NCBI GenBank assembly: GCA_021770615.1
Contig: JAETQR010000056.1
Span: forward strand, 1-17,506
Reading direction: 5' to 3'
Source: Lachnospiraceae bacterium
Lineage (GTDB): Bacteria; Bacillota_A; Clostridia; Lachnospirales; Lachnospiraceae
DNA length: 17,506 bases
Of this stretch, positions 6,495-12,636 are shown piece after piece. The number at the start of each line of letters is the position of its first letter. Position 1 is the stretch's first letter. The notes beneath the pieces were generated by a model. The model saw only the letters and a list, made by a program, of their open reading frames with translations. It searched no databases and was not told where the DNA came from. Made by a program: the position numbers and the translations under genes.

Positions 6495-6598
6495 CTAAAT
6501 TGCGAAGGATTTTATTACGATTTTTTTTATTACTATTTTCAATGTTAAAGCCAAGTTTAAATCATTTGGAGATGCGTAACAGAATTTATGGATATTGA

Positions 6599-6780
6599 AT
6601 TTCTCCAAAATACCATAATGAAGGCTTTGGTCAAACAGCATGGAAAGCAATTGAGGGAAAACATCCTGACACGAAGGTGCGGGAAGCAGTCACGCCATAT
6701 TTTGAAAAACGGTATATTCATTTTATGTGAATAAATGCGGATTTAAAATTAAAAAATGTTGGAATGAGTATCCCGGATGG
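6599..6780 (+). pseudogene. Frameshifted fragment of a second GNAT gene
   Basis: Translated in frame from 6599 this gives [20 protein letters not shown] then [20 protein letters not shown], closely matching the middle of the intact GNAT at 228-767. After IHF a single T is missing from the T-run (four T where the intact gene has five), causing an immediate TGA. The matching VNKCGFKI segment continues in another frame to about 6775. The 5' half is absent, and the triplet before the match is a stop. The divergence at many third positions shows an old paralogue and not a recent copy. The rest of 6495-6598 shows nothing I recognise. Confidence 0.85.
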
Positions 6781-6828
6781 GGCTGTCGCTTTACGATTTA
6801 TCAATCGTTAAAACAACAGCTCATTTTT
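6780..6828 (+). terminator. Terminator-like hairpin before the BlaI-type promoter
   Basis: GGGCTGT (6780-6786) pairs with ACAGCTC (6816-6822) with one G-U pair, and an inner ACGAT/ATCGT stem lies between them. TTTTT follows at 6824-6828. It would insulate the BlaI-type gene from upstream reading; its 3' edge touches the -35 element at 6830. Confidence 0.5.
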
Positions 6829-6829
6829 C

Positions 6830-6884
6830 TTGACAAATCAGTTTATTAATGATAAACTAAATAATAGTTTATTATAAATAAACA
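6830..6884 (+). promoter_or_regulatory. Promoter and twin dyad operators of the BlaI/M56 operon
   Basis: A perfect -35 TTGACA (6830-6835) is followed after 17 bases by TAAACT (6853-6858) as -10. Two dyads of the same design cover it. Operator 1 has AGTTTAT (6840-6846), a 5-base centre and ATAAACT (6852-6858). Operator 2 has AGTTTAT (6866-6872), a 5-base centre and ATAAACA (6878-6884). Their centres are 26 bp apart. The first fills the spacer and -10, the second lies between the promoter and the ribosome binding site. This is the expected layout for autorepression by a dimeric BlaI/MecI-type repressor. Confidence 0.8.
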
Positions 6885-6897
6885 AGGAGGTAGAATT

Positions 6898-7257
6898 ATG
6901 ATAGATACGAATTTAGGGATTGTGGAGGCTCGTTTTGCAGACCTTATCTGGGAAAATGAACCAATCCACTCCAGGGAATTGGCAAAAATCTGTGCCATAG
7001 AGCTGAATTGGAAGCGTCCAACCGCTTATAATGTGCTGCGAAAATTATGTGAGAAAGGTATTTTTCAGAATAATCAGGGAATTGTATCATCCCGCATTAG
7101 CCGGAAAGATTTTTATGGGATGCAGGGGGAGCAATTTGTGGAAGAGGCTTTTGACGGTTCCCTGCCGGCTTTTGTCGCTGCATTTACTGCCAGGAAGAAA
7201 TTGTCAGATGGGGAGGTTCAGGAACTGATAGACATTATCAACCAGAGAAGGGGGTAA
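6898..7257 (+). CDS. BlaI/MecI/CopY-type winged-helix repressor
   Basis: A 119-residue member of the penicillinase-repressor family. The N-terminal winged helix (about 8-72) shows the family pattern EARFADLIWENEPIHSRELA, then WKRPTAYNVLRKLCEKGIF, corresponding to the Lys-x-Thr-Val-x-Thr-x-Leu-x-x-Leu recognition helix region. The rest (75-119) is the helical dimerisation tail, which carries the cleavage site in BlaI. It is predicted to dimerise on the two dyads in its own promoter and to be inactivated by the M56 protease encoded five bases downstream. The ATG is fixed by AAGGAGG. Nothing in the neighbourhood is a beta-lactamase, so the controlled target may simply be this operon or lie elsewhere. 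Confidence 0.9.
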   Translation: MIDTNLGIVEARFADLIWENEPIHSRELAKICAIELNWKRPTAYNVLRKLCEKGIFQNNQGIVSSRISRKDFYGMQGEQFVEEAFDGSLPAFVAAFTARKKLSDGEVQELIDIINQRRG

Positions 7258-7262
7258 CCGGA

Positions 7263-9596
7263 ATGGATATTTTATATGGAATACTTCATAAAATTATCAA
7301 TATGAGCATTACAGGCACAATAGCGATACTGGCTGTTCTTGTAATCCGTATGTTACTTTCCAGAGCGCCCAAAAAATATTCTTATGCGCTTTGGGGGATT
7401 GTGCTGTTCCGTTTGCTTTGCCCGGTATCACTGCCTTCTGTTTTTTCAGTGCTGAATTTAGCCCATGTGGAAGTCAAGGAAGGAGGCGAAGTTGCGTATA
7501 TTTCAGAAAATATCTCTTTGGGACAAGGCAATCCGGACTTGTCAGCAGAACAAAAATTTCCCATGCAGCAAAGGCCAGTGAAGGAAAGAGAAAGTTCTTT
7601 AAAAGCAAAAGAAGAAGAGGCTTTCGGCATAAAATCAGTTGAGGATGAAACCGGCGCTTTGGTAAAGGTGGAAGAGAAGCAGAACAGTTTTTTATTCTTG
7701 GGAATGCAATCTTCTTTCTGGTTTGCGGTCTGGCTGATTGGGGCTGGGATACTGGCAGGCTCCAGGCTGCTTTCAGGAATGCGTCTTTCCCGTCAGGTAT
7801 CCTGTTCCATACAGATTCAGGGAAATATTTACTTAGCTGATTATATTGCTTCTCCGTTTGTGTTGGGCATGCTGTATCCAAAGATTTACCTTCCTTCCTG
7901 CATTGAGAAAAAGGAACAGGAATATATTATCCTTCATGAACAATGCCATATTGCCAGAAAAGATTATTTCATAAAGATTCTGGCATTTCTTGCAGTATGT
8001 ATCCATTGGTTCAATCCTCTTGTGTGGATGGCATTTTTTCTGGCAGGAAAAGATATGGAAATGAGCTGTGATGAAGAGGTAATGAGGAAAATGGACAGAG
8101 ATATCCGGGCGGAATATGCGGAGTCGTTGCTGCGGTTTACTGTGGGGAAAAGAAAAATTCCAGGAATGCCCCTGGCATTTGGAGAGGGAGATGTGAAAAA
8201 ACGAATTAAAAATATCATGGATTACAAAAAACCAACGGCTGTGGTAAGCGTAATCGGCATTGTTGGATGTTTACTGGGTGGGATCTGCCTTATTACAAAT
8301 CCCAAACCGGAAAAAGTGATGCAGGACCTTGCCCAACTGGGAAATGGCAGTTCTTTTTTTGCAGATGGTTTTCATTCGGGAAGTGAAGGAGACAGCGGTT
8401 TATCTTCTGAAAGCCAGGAAAGGGAACAGATGGAAGAAGCGGCAGAAGCAGCCATAAAAGACGCCATTATAGAACATAATGGGACTTTTTATTCCGGAGA
8501 GTATAGTTATGACGTTGCCTGCGGCAGCTTTACGAAGCTGGGAGAAGAAAGTTCAGAGGATGCAAAGGGAAGGCAGAAAATTACTTATTATGGCTGGGCG
8601 CTTTACAATGAATATAAATTTCAGGAAAACGGCCTGAAAGAAGTGGGCGGTTCCCATATTCCGGCAGCATTGACATTTGTAATAGAGGAAGGGGAATATC
8701 TATTGGAGGAATACTGGGAGCCAGGGGACGGCAGCTATTTAGAGCAGGATATCCGTGGAAAATTTCCCGGGCATATCGTGAAAGACGGGCTTGACAGCCA
8801 GAAATTTATTGTAAAGCAAATGCAGGACTGTTATGAACAGGCAGTTGCATACGGGAAACTGGATACAGCTCCTGTCATAGAACAGTTGATAGATTCCATT
8901 TGTATGGATGGAGAATCGGAATCTTCTGACCCCCAGGACTATATAGACGCACATCTGGAAGAATATCGGGAGTTGATTTATTATGGAGGATATACGGTAA
9001 GGTATTGCATGAACCGGTTTGAACAAGGCGGAGAAACAGGGCTGGAAGGCCATATTATGGCAAGAGTTTGCGAAGAAATTACAGGAGCGGTAGCAGAAAT
9101 TCCTATCAAAGCGAAGCTGTCAGAAACAGGTCAGCAATGGTATGACGGGCTGAAGGGGTATGTAAGTAAAATTTTGGAAAAATTTGTTGAGACAGAAGGT
9201 ATTCCAACTCATATAGAGTTTGGCATTCCAGTGTCACTGCCCCAGAATAAAAAATGGATTCAGAATCTTACAGTGCAAAAATCAGATGAAAAGTATCTTC
9301 AGCTTCAGTATTATGATGGGATTTTGAAAGGGCAGTGTACCATGTGGATTGTGAAGGACGGCGAAATTGATTTGCCGGAGATAGCTTTTGAAAAAGCCAT
9401 GGATGAGACCTGGGAAGGCCATACGATAGCGGAACGCCTGGTGGAAGTAAAAGTACAGCATGCAGAAGGATGGACGTTGGCGTCTTGGGAATATGAAAGT
9501 TATAATTTTGCAATATTAGGAGAAGTGTCGTCACAGCACAGCGATACAATATCCATCCCTAAAACGGCATTGGGGCTTATTGGGAATTTGCCGTAG
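7263..9596 (+). CDS. M56 (BlaR1/MecR1-like) membrane metalloprotease with an unknown sensor
   Basis: A 777-residue signal transducer. Membrane helices appear at about 12-32, 38-62, 150-170, 236-262 and 326-345. The M56 domain carries the zinc motif HEQCH at 225-229 and the downstream acidic EMSCDEEV (266-273), in the usual context of an IASPFVLG strand before and WFNPLVW after. In BlaR1 an extracellular beta-lactam sensor activates this protease, which then destroys BlaI. Here the 430-residue C-terminal part after the last helix shows no penicillin-binding motif (no Ser-x-x-Lys followed by Lys-Thr-Gly that I can see), so it should sense something else. A long charged loop (about 70-145) sits between helices two and three. 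AAGGGGG lies before the start, five bases after the repressor stop. No clear terminator follows. Confidence 0.9.
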   Translation: MDILYGILHKIINMSITGTIAILAVLVIRMLLSRAPKKYSYALWGIVLFRLLCPVSLPSVFSVLNLAHVEVKEGGEVAYISENISLGQGNPDLSAEQKFPMQQRPVKERESSLKAKEEEAFGIKSVEDETGALVKVEEKQNSFLFLGMQSSFWFAVWLIGAGILAGSRLLSGMRLSRQVSCSIQIQGNIYLADYIASPFVLGMLYPKIYLPSCIEKKEQEYIILHEQCHIARKDYFIKILAFLAVCIHWFNPLVWMAFFLAGKDMEMSCDEEVMRKMDRDIRAEYAESLLRFTVGKRKIPGMPLAFGEGDVKKRIKNIMDYKKPTAVVSVIGIVGCLLGGICLITNPKPEKVMQDLAQLGNGSSFFADGFHSGSEGDSGLSSESQEREQMEEAAEAAIKDAIIEHNGTFYSGEYSYDVACGSFTKLGEESSEDAKGRQKITYYGWALYNEYKFQENGLKEVGGSHIPAALTFVIEEGEYLLEEYWEPGDGSYLEQDIRGKFPGHIVKDGLDSQKFIVKQMQDCYEQAVAYGKLDTAPVIEQLIDSICMDGESESSDPQDYIDAHLEEYRELIYYGGYTVRYCMNRFEQGGETGLEGHIMARVCEEITGAVAEIPIKAKLSETGQQWYDGLKGYVSKILEKFVETEGIPTHIEFGIPVSLPQNKKWIQNLTVQKSDEKYLQLQYYDGILKGQCTMWIVKDGEIDLPEIAFEKAMDETWEGHTIAERLVEVKVQHAEGWTLASWEYESYNFAILGEVSSQHSDTISIPKTALGLIGNLP

Positions 9597-9612
9597 CGTA
9601 AAGCATTTGCAG

Positions 9613-9641
9613 TTGATTCGCCAGGCTGTGTATAGTATAAT
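9613..9641 (+). promoter_or_regulatory. Sigma-A-type promoter of the redox gene pair
   Basis: TTGATT (9613-9618) and a perfect TATAAT (9636-9641) are separated by 17 bases. It lies just after the M56 protease gene and about 105 bases before the first small open frame, giving the redox genes their own transcription. Confidence 0.75.
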
Positions 9642-9745
9642 TTCTGAGTAGCAGCAAACAGAGGAAGTCGGGCTGCTGGCAGTTTCACAGCGTATTGCGG
9701 GAATTTGAAACGTGTTTTATATTAAAGAAAAAGGAGCTATGCGAA

Positions 9746-9808
9746 ATGAAAAGGAACAGGAAAAACAATGTGATAGAAGAACCAGATTTCCAGGGGGTGG
9801 GTCAATGA
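9746..9808 (+). CDS. Possible 20-residue peptide ahead of the CXXC protein
   Basis: AAAAAGGAG is spaced nine bases from an ATG that opens a frame encoding MKRNRKNNVIEEPDFQGVGQ. Its TGA overlaps the ATG of the next gene as ATGA. The ribosome binding site and overlap suggest real translation, for instance as a leader coupling translation, but the peptide has no recognisable motif and could be what is left of a longer gene. Confidence 0.35.
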   Translation: MKRNRKNNVIEEPDFQGVGQ

Positions 9809-9951
9809 GCCGCCTGCATTCTTCCCGAACAGGAATTTTTGTGGCTGTCTGCGGACTTCTTATGGCAGGGTATGGAATTTACCGGGGAGAAATATCCGTA
9901 GTTTTAGAGAAAGCGATTAATATATGTATGGAGTGTATCGGAATTGGATAA
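9805..9951 (+). CDS. CD1871A-type CXXC-motif small membrane protein
   Basis: A 48-residue protein: a short basic N-terminus, one membrane helix (about 10-26, GIFVAVCGLLMAGYGIY), then RGEISVVLEKAINICMECIG ending with Ile-Gly. The closing Ile-Cys-x-x-Cys-Ile-Gly is the mark of the CD1871A family of clostridial CXXC proteins, which are about this length. I chose the ATG at 9805, with GGGGGTG before it, over a GTG at 9712, because a longer N-terminus would be unusual and unconserved. It overlaps the TTG start of the membrane 4Fe-4S gene by eight bases. The Cys pair and the neighbour suggest thiol or electron transfer at the membrane; the reaction is unknown. Confidence 0.8.
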   Translation: MSRLHSSRTGIFVAVCGLLMAGYGIYRGEISVVLEKAINICMECIGIG

Positions 9952-10783
9952 AAGAAAGAAAATAAAGGAGCCGAAACGTCATGGAGTGCAGGCGCTCTGG
10001 GCGCTTCTCACCAACAGTTACCTGGCAGGATTTTTACAGGGAAAAATATATCAGGGAAAATTGAAAACTCTCTGTGTTCCCGGCCTGAATTGCTATTCCT
10101 GCCCGGGAGCTGTGGGAGCCTGCCCGATTGGAGCAATGCAGGCGGTTATTGGAAGTTGGAATTTTAAATTTGCATTTTATGTGGCGGGATTTTTGATGTT
10201 TGTCGGTGGGCTGATGGGCAGATTTGTCTGCGGCTGGCTGTGTCCTTTCGGATTAATTCAGGATTTACTGCATAAACTTCCTTTTTGGAAAAAGCTTGAG
10301 ACTTTTAGGGGCGATCGTCTGCTTCGGAAATTGAAGTACATAATTTTATTGATATTTGTCATATTGATGCCTATGGTTCTGGTGGATGTTTTAGGACAAG
10401 GGGCGCCTTATTTCTGTAAGCTGATTTGTCCGGCAGGCACGTTGGAAGGGGGGATTCCTCTGGTGCTTCTGAACCAATCCATGCAAAACGCATTGGGTTT
10501 GTTGTATGCCTGGAAGAATCTGCTGCTGTTGGTGACGATTCTTTTATCCATTTTGATTTACCGCCCGTTTTGCAAATACATCTGTCCCCTTGGAGCCGTT
10601 TATTCTGTTTTTAATCCCATATCTGTATTTCGTTATCGGGTGGACCAGGAAGCCTGTATCAATTGCGGTGTTTGTGCCAAAGTCTGTAAGATGCAGGTAA
10701 ACCCGGCCCAAAACGCCAACCATCCGGAGTGCATCCGCTGCGGCGTTTGCAGGAACTCCTGCCCGGTAAAGGCCCTTCATTAG
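9944..10783 (+). CDS. Membrane-bound 4Fe-4S protein (NapH/MauN/CcoG-like)
   Basis: A 279-residue polytopic iron-sulphur protein. Helices lie at about 75-95, 125-150 and 180-205. Cys-rich motifs follow in order: LNCYSCPGAVGACPIGAM (about 49-66), FVCGWLCPFGLIQ, FCKLICPAGTLEGG, FCKYICPLGAVYS, and a C-terminal bacterial two-cluster ferredoxin with CINCGVCAKVC and CIRCGVCRNSC. The paired Cys-x-x-x-Cys-Pro motifs at helix ends are typical of NapH/YccM-like quinol-to-ferredoxin carriers. It probably passes electrons across or along the membrane to a partner, plausibly the CXXC protein just upstream. The start is a TTG with GGAG ten bases before it, overlapping the previous gene; no in-frame ATG would keep the whole protein. 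Confidence 0.9.
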   Translation: MDKRKKIKEPKRHGVQALWALLTNSYLAGFLQGKIYQGKLKTLCVPGLNCYSCPGAVGACPIGAMQAVIGSWNFKFAFYVAGFLMFVGGLMGRFVCGWLCPFGLIQDLLHKLPFWKKLETFRGDRLLRKLKYIILLIFVILMPMVLVDVLGQGAPYFCKLICPAGTLEGGIPLVLLNQSMQNALGLLYAWKNLLLLVTILLSILIYRPFCKYICPLGAVYSVFNPISVFRYRVDQEACINCGVCAKVCKMQVNPAQNANHPECIRCGVCRNSCPVKALH

Positions 10784-10832
10784 TGCGATAAAATTCTGTT
10801 CGTGAAGGAGTTAAAAACTTTAGTAAAAAATG

Positions 10833-10862
10833 CTTGCATTTTGTAAAGAACTGTGATAATAT
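10833..10862 (+). promoter_or_regulatory. Promoter of the tRNA array
   Basis: TTGCAT (10834-10839) is followed after 17 bases by TAATAT (10857-10862); read one base earlier, CTTGCA with GATAAT (10855-10860) and a 16-base spacer also fits. A small hairpin with CGCTG (10871-10875) and CAGCG (10882-10886) arms lies in the leader before the first tRNA. No protein gene lies between 10784 and 10904. Confidence 0.6.
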
Positions 10863-10904
10863 TAATCCGTCGCTGAGGTAACAGCGGGTAAGAGACAACA
10901 GTCA

Positions 10905-10976
10905 GGCTCCTTGGTCAAGCGGTTAAGACATCGCCCTTTCACGGCGGTAACACGGGTTCGATTCCCGTAGGAGTCA
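10905..10976 (+). tRNA. tRNA-Glu (anticodon TTC)
   Basis: The acceptor arms GGCTCCT and AGGAGTC pair, and the anticodon loop CTTTCAC sits on a CGCC/GGCG-type stem, giving TTC. GGGTTCGATTCCC forms the T arm. The discriminator is A and no CCA is encoded. First of seven tRNAs. Confidence 0.96.
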
Positions 10977-10994
10977 TTTCATAGTTAATAATAT

Positions 10995-11067
10995 GCCGAT
11001 GTGGCTCAATTGGCAGAGCAGCTGATTTGTAATCAGCAGGTTATCGGTTCGAGTCCGATCATCGGCT
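10995..11067 (+). tRNA. tRNA-Thr (anticodon TGT)
   Basis: The acceptor GCCGATG pairs with CATCGGC, with discriminator T. The anticodon arm GCTGA/TCAGC encloses TTTGTAA, giving TGT. The T loop GGTTCGAGTCC is standard. CCA is not encoded. Confidence 0.96.
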
Positions 11068-11087
11068 TGTGTTGATTCAATCAACTT

Positions 11088-11161
11088 GGACCTTTAGCTC
11101 AGTTGGTTAGAGCAACCGGCTCATAACCGGTCGGTCCTGGGTTCGAGTCCCCGAAGGTCCA
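11088..11161 (+). tRNA. tRNA with CAT anticodon (elongator Met or lysidine-type Ile2)
   Basis: GGACCTT pairs with AAGGTCC, discriminator A. The arm ACCGG/CCGGT encloses CTCATAA, so the anticodon is CAT. It lacks the G-C run and first-pair mismatch of initiator tRNA. Elongator Met and Ile2 (read after lysidine modification) share this anticodon, and I cannot separate them by eye. CCA is not encoded. Confidence 0.93.
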
Positions 11162-11182
11162 CGCTATTAACTATGAGGAAAT

Positions 11183-11256
11183 GGCCTAGTGGCTCAGTTG
11201 GTTAGAGCGCCGCCCTGTCACGGCGGAGGTCGAGGGTTCGAGTCCCTTCTGGGTCG
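11183..11256 (+). tRNA. tRNA-Asp (anticodon GTC)
   Basis: GGCCTAG pairs with CTGGGTC using two G-U pairs, discriminator G as usual for Asp. CCGCC/GGCGG encloses CTGTCAC, giving GTC. CCA is not encoded. Confidence 0.95.
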
Positions 11257-11312
11257 TTATACAATTTAAGATTGTATAGTGATTGAGCATAACTTCAATC
11301 AGTGTTAAGAAT

Positions 11313-11385
11313 GGGATCTTAGCTCAGCTGGGAGAGCATCTGCCTTACAAGCAGAGGGTCACAGGTTCGAGCCCTGTAGGTCCCA
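11313..11385 (+). tRNA. tRNA-Val (anticodon TAC)
   Basis: GGGATCT pairs with AGGTCCC, discriminator A. TCTGC/GCAGA encloses CTTACAA, giving TAC. CCA is not encoded. Confidence 0.96.
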
Positions 11386-11390
11386 TTTGT

Positions 11391-11474
11391 GCCGGCGTGG
11401 CGGAACTGGCAGACGCGCAGGACTTAAAATCCTGTGGTGGCGACATCGTACCGGTTCGATTCCGGTCGCCGGCA
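11391..11474 (+). tRNA. tRNA-Leu (anticodon TAA)
   Basis: An 84-base class II tRNA with GCCGGCG/CGCCGGC acceptor arms and discriminator A. CAGGA/TCCTG encloses CTTAAAA, giving TAA, and the long variable arm TGGTGGCGACATCG follows. CCA is not encoded. The stretch 11475-11553 after it shows nothing I recognise. Confidence 0.96.
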
Positions 11475-11553
11475 TTTATTTATGAGAGTTGTACCATGAG
11501 CGTAATTGTTGTAGAGTTTAGTGGGCCGTATGGCTATCTACGATATTCAGTAA

Positions 11554-11624
11554 GCAGATATAGTTCATCGGTAGAACGCCAGCTTCCCAAGCTGGAGAGG
11601 CGGGTTCGATTCCCGTTATCTGCT
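11554..11624 (+). tRNA. tRNA-Gly (anticodon CCC)
   Basis: GCAGATA pairs with TATCTGC, discriminator T. CCAGC/GCTGG encloses TTCCCAA, giving CCC, which reads GGG. CCA is not encoded. Last tRNA of the array. Confidence 0.95.
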
Positions 11625-11635
11625 TTACAGGCAAG

Positions 11636-11684
11636 AGCCGTAGACTTAAGGATTTTAGCACAATCATAAGTTTACGGCTTTTCT
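11636..11684 (+). terminator. Terminator of the tRNA array
   Basis: AGCCGTAGACTTA (11636-11648) pairs with TAAGTTTACGGCT (11667-11679) over 13 positions with one mismatch, and four T follow, then CTT. It begins 11 bases after the last tRNA. Confidence 0.85.
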
Positions 11685-11753
11685 TATTATTTTAAGGAAT
11701 AATAAGGAGAATTGCCCCAGAATCATATCATCAATTGACAGGGAGGTTTTTCA

Positions 11754-12056
11754 ATGATCAAACATATCGTTATGTTTAAACTGAAAGAAGCAAATGGAAA
11801 AAGCGCAGTTGAGAATGCCAAAGAGGCGCAGGCCATGGCAGCTCAGTTAAAAGATGCAATCCCCACTCTGGAGAAAATAGAGGCAGTATGCAACACTTCC
11901 CAGGCGGATCAGAGCAATTATGAACTGGCTTTGATCTGTGATTTTAAAGATATGGAAGGACTGAATGCATACCAGACTCATCCGGCGCATTTGAAGTTCG
12001 GAGAATTTATAAGCCGGATCAGAGAGAGCAGGGCATGCATTGATTACGAGTATTAA
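11754..12056 (+). CDS. Dabb (stress-responsive alpha/beta barrel) domain protein
   Basis: A 100-residue protein that is entirely one dimeric alpha/beta-barrel (Dabb) domain. It starts with the family signature MIKHIVMFKLKE, continues with a helix (NAKEAQAMAAQLKDAIPTLE) and the second-half pattern YELALICDFKDMEGLNAYQT HPAHLKF, where Tyr-x-x-His-Pro-x-His is characteristic. Such proteins dimerise in the cytoplasm; some are stress-induced and some are enzymes, so the exact role is open. GGGAGG lies before the ATG. It stands alone after the tRNA terminator and converges on the GH18 fragment 57 bases away, with no obvious terminator between. Confidence 0.9.
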   Translation: MIKHIVMFKLKEANGKSAVENAKEAQAMAAQLKDAIPTLEKIEAVCNTSQADQSNYELALICDFKDMEGLNAYQTHPAHLKFGEFISRIRESRACIDYEY

Positions 12057-12113
12057 TGCAGAAGCTGTATACAATACAGAGGCATGGCAGGGGATGGGGT
12101 GACCTGGCAGCCT

Positions 12114-12552
12114 TCAGGTGTCTTTTTTCCGAATGGAAAAAGTGTCCGCCAGAAGGAGCCAGTTTGCACGAAAAAGCTGCATAATTTGCCAGTATCCCAT
12201 CCCACGGAGCCGGTATTCCTCCACCAGTCTGAATTTGGCTGAAAGGCTTCTCACATCTTCAAACCATACTTCATGGGTCAGGCCTTCTGAAAGATACTGA
12301 AAATAAGGAGACTGGGCAGTTTCATCAAATTGTATGGAGGCATCGTGGGCTATGGCAATCTGAACTGCCTGGATATTGCCGATAGTAACAGCCTTAGATG
12401 CGCCCTGTACAAAGGGGAGCGTCCAGTCATATCCGTAGTTGGGAATGCCCAGATTGATTTTGGAAGCCGGTATTTTTGTCAGTGCGTACTCCACCACTTC
12501 CCGAACTTTATTCAGCGGCGCAACTGCCATAGGAGGCCCGTAAGTGTATAGG
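12114..12552 (-). pseudogene. C-terminal half of a YaaH/SleL-type GH18 spore hydrolase, split
   Basis: About 145 residues match the C-terminal half of glycoside hydrolase family 18 proteins of the YaaH/SleL kind, which cut spore cortex peptidoglycan. Conserved stretches are TYGPPMAVAPLNKVREVVEY, INLGIPNYGYDWTLPF, IQFDETAQSPYF and LRGMGYWQIMQLFRANWLLL, the last with the Trp that lines the GH18 barrel. The stop and C-terminus are normal. Going upstream, the match ends abruptly at about 12545-12552, just before the expected Met-Thr-Tyr-Glu-Trp-Gly segment, and a TAA follows at 12573-12575. The catalytic Asp-x-x-Asp-x-Glu half is missing. A serine recombinase begins 64 bases beyond, so interruption by that element is the simplest cause. 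An internal ATG at 12530 could start a truncated product but has no good ribosome binding site. Confidence 0.85.
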
Positions 12553-12600
12553 CATATAGGATATATGTTATCTTAAGTGTCTGATAGATATGTTTGAATA
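12541..12600. other. Probable attachment-site junction of the serine-recombinase element
   Basis: The GH18 coding match stops at about 12545-12552. Directly beyond it lie an inverted repeat CATATA (12553-12558), GGA, TATATG (12562-12567) and a direct repeat TAAGTGT at 12541-12547 and 12574-12580. Large serine recombinases bind dyad half-sites around a two-base core of this scale. That this is an attL or attR is inference; the other end is outside the window. Confidence 0.5.
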
Positions 12601-12636
12601 AAAGGAAAAGAGAGGAGTTTTGTCTGTGCGGAAAAA

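Noticed and set aside
5881..6495. Long antisense frames rich in Cys, Phe and Val opposite the lipoprotein
   Set aside because: They are the mirror of the in-frame tandem repeat, which is free of stops in several frames; no ribosome binding site or family match.
6541..6566. A third response-regulator box pair, GTTAAAG and GTTTAAA 11 bases apart
   Set aside because: Only two boxes, no -10 at the proper distance and only the GNAT remnant downstream.
10905..11624. The tRNA array as integration site of the island
   Set aside because: The recombinase is over 1 kb away and of the serine type, the array is intact, and the break lies in the GH18 gene.
11283..11669. A 128-codon frame on the plus strand
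   Set aside because: It runs straight through the Val, Leu and Gly tRNA genes, so it is not coding.
12118..12551. Plus-strand frames opposite the GH18 fragment
   Set aside because: They are reflections of a clearly conserved minus-strand protein and have no start signals.
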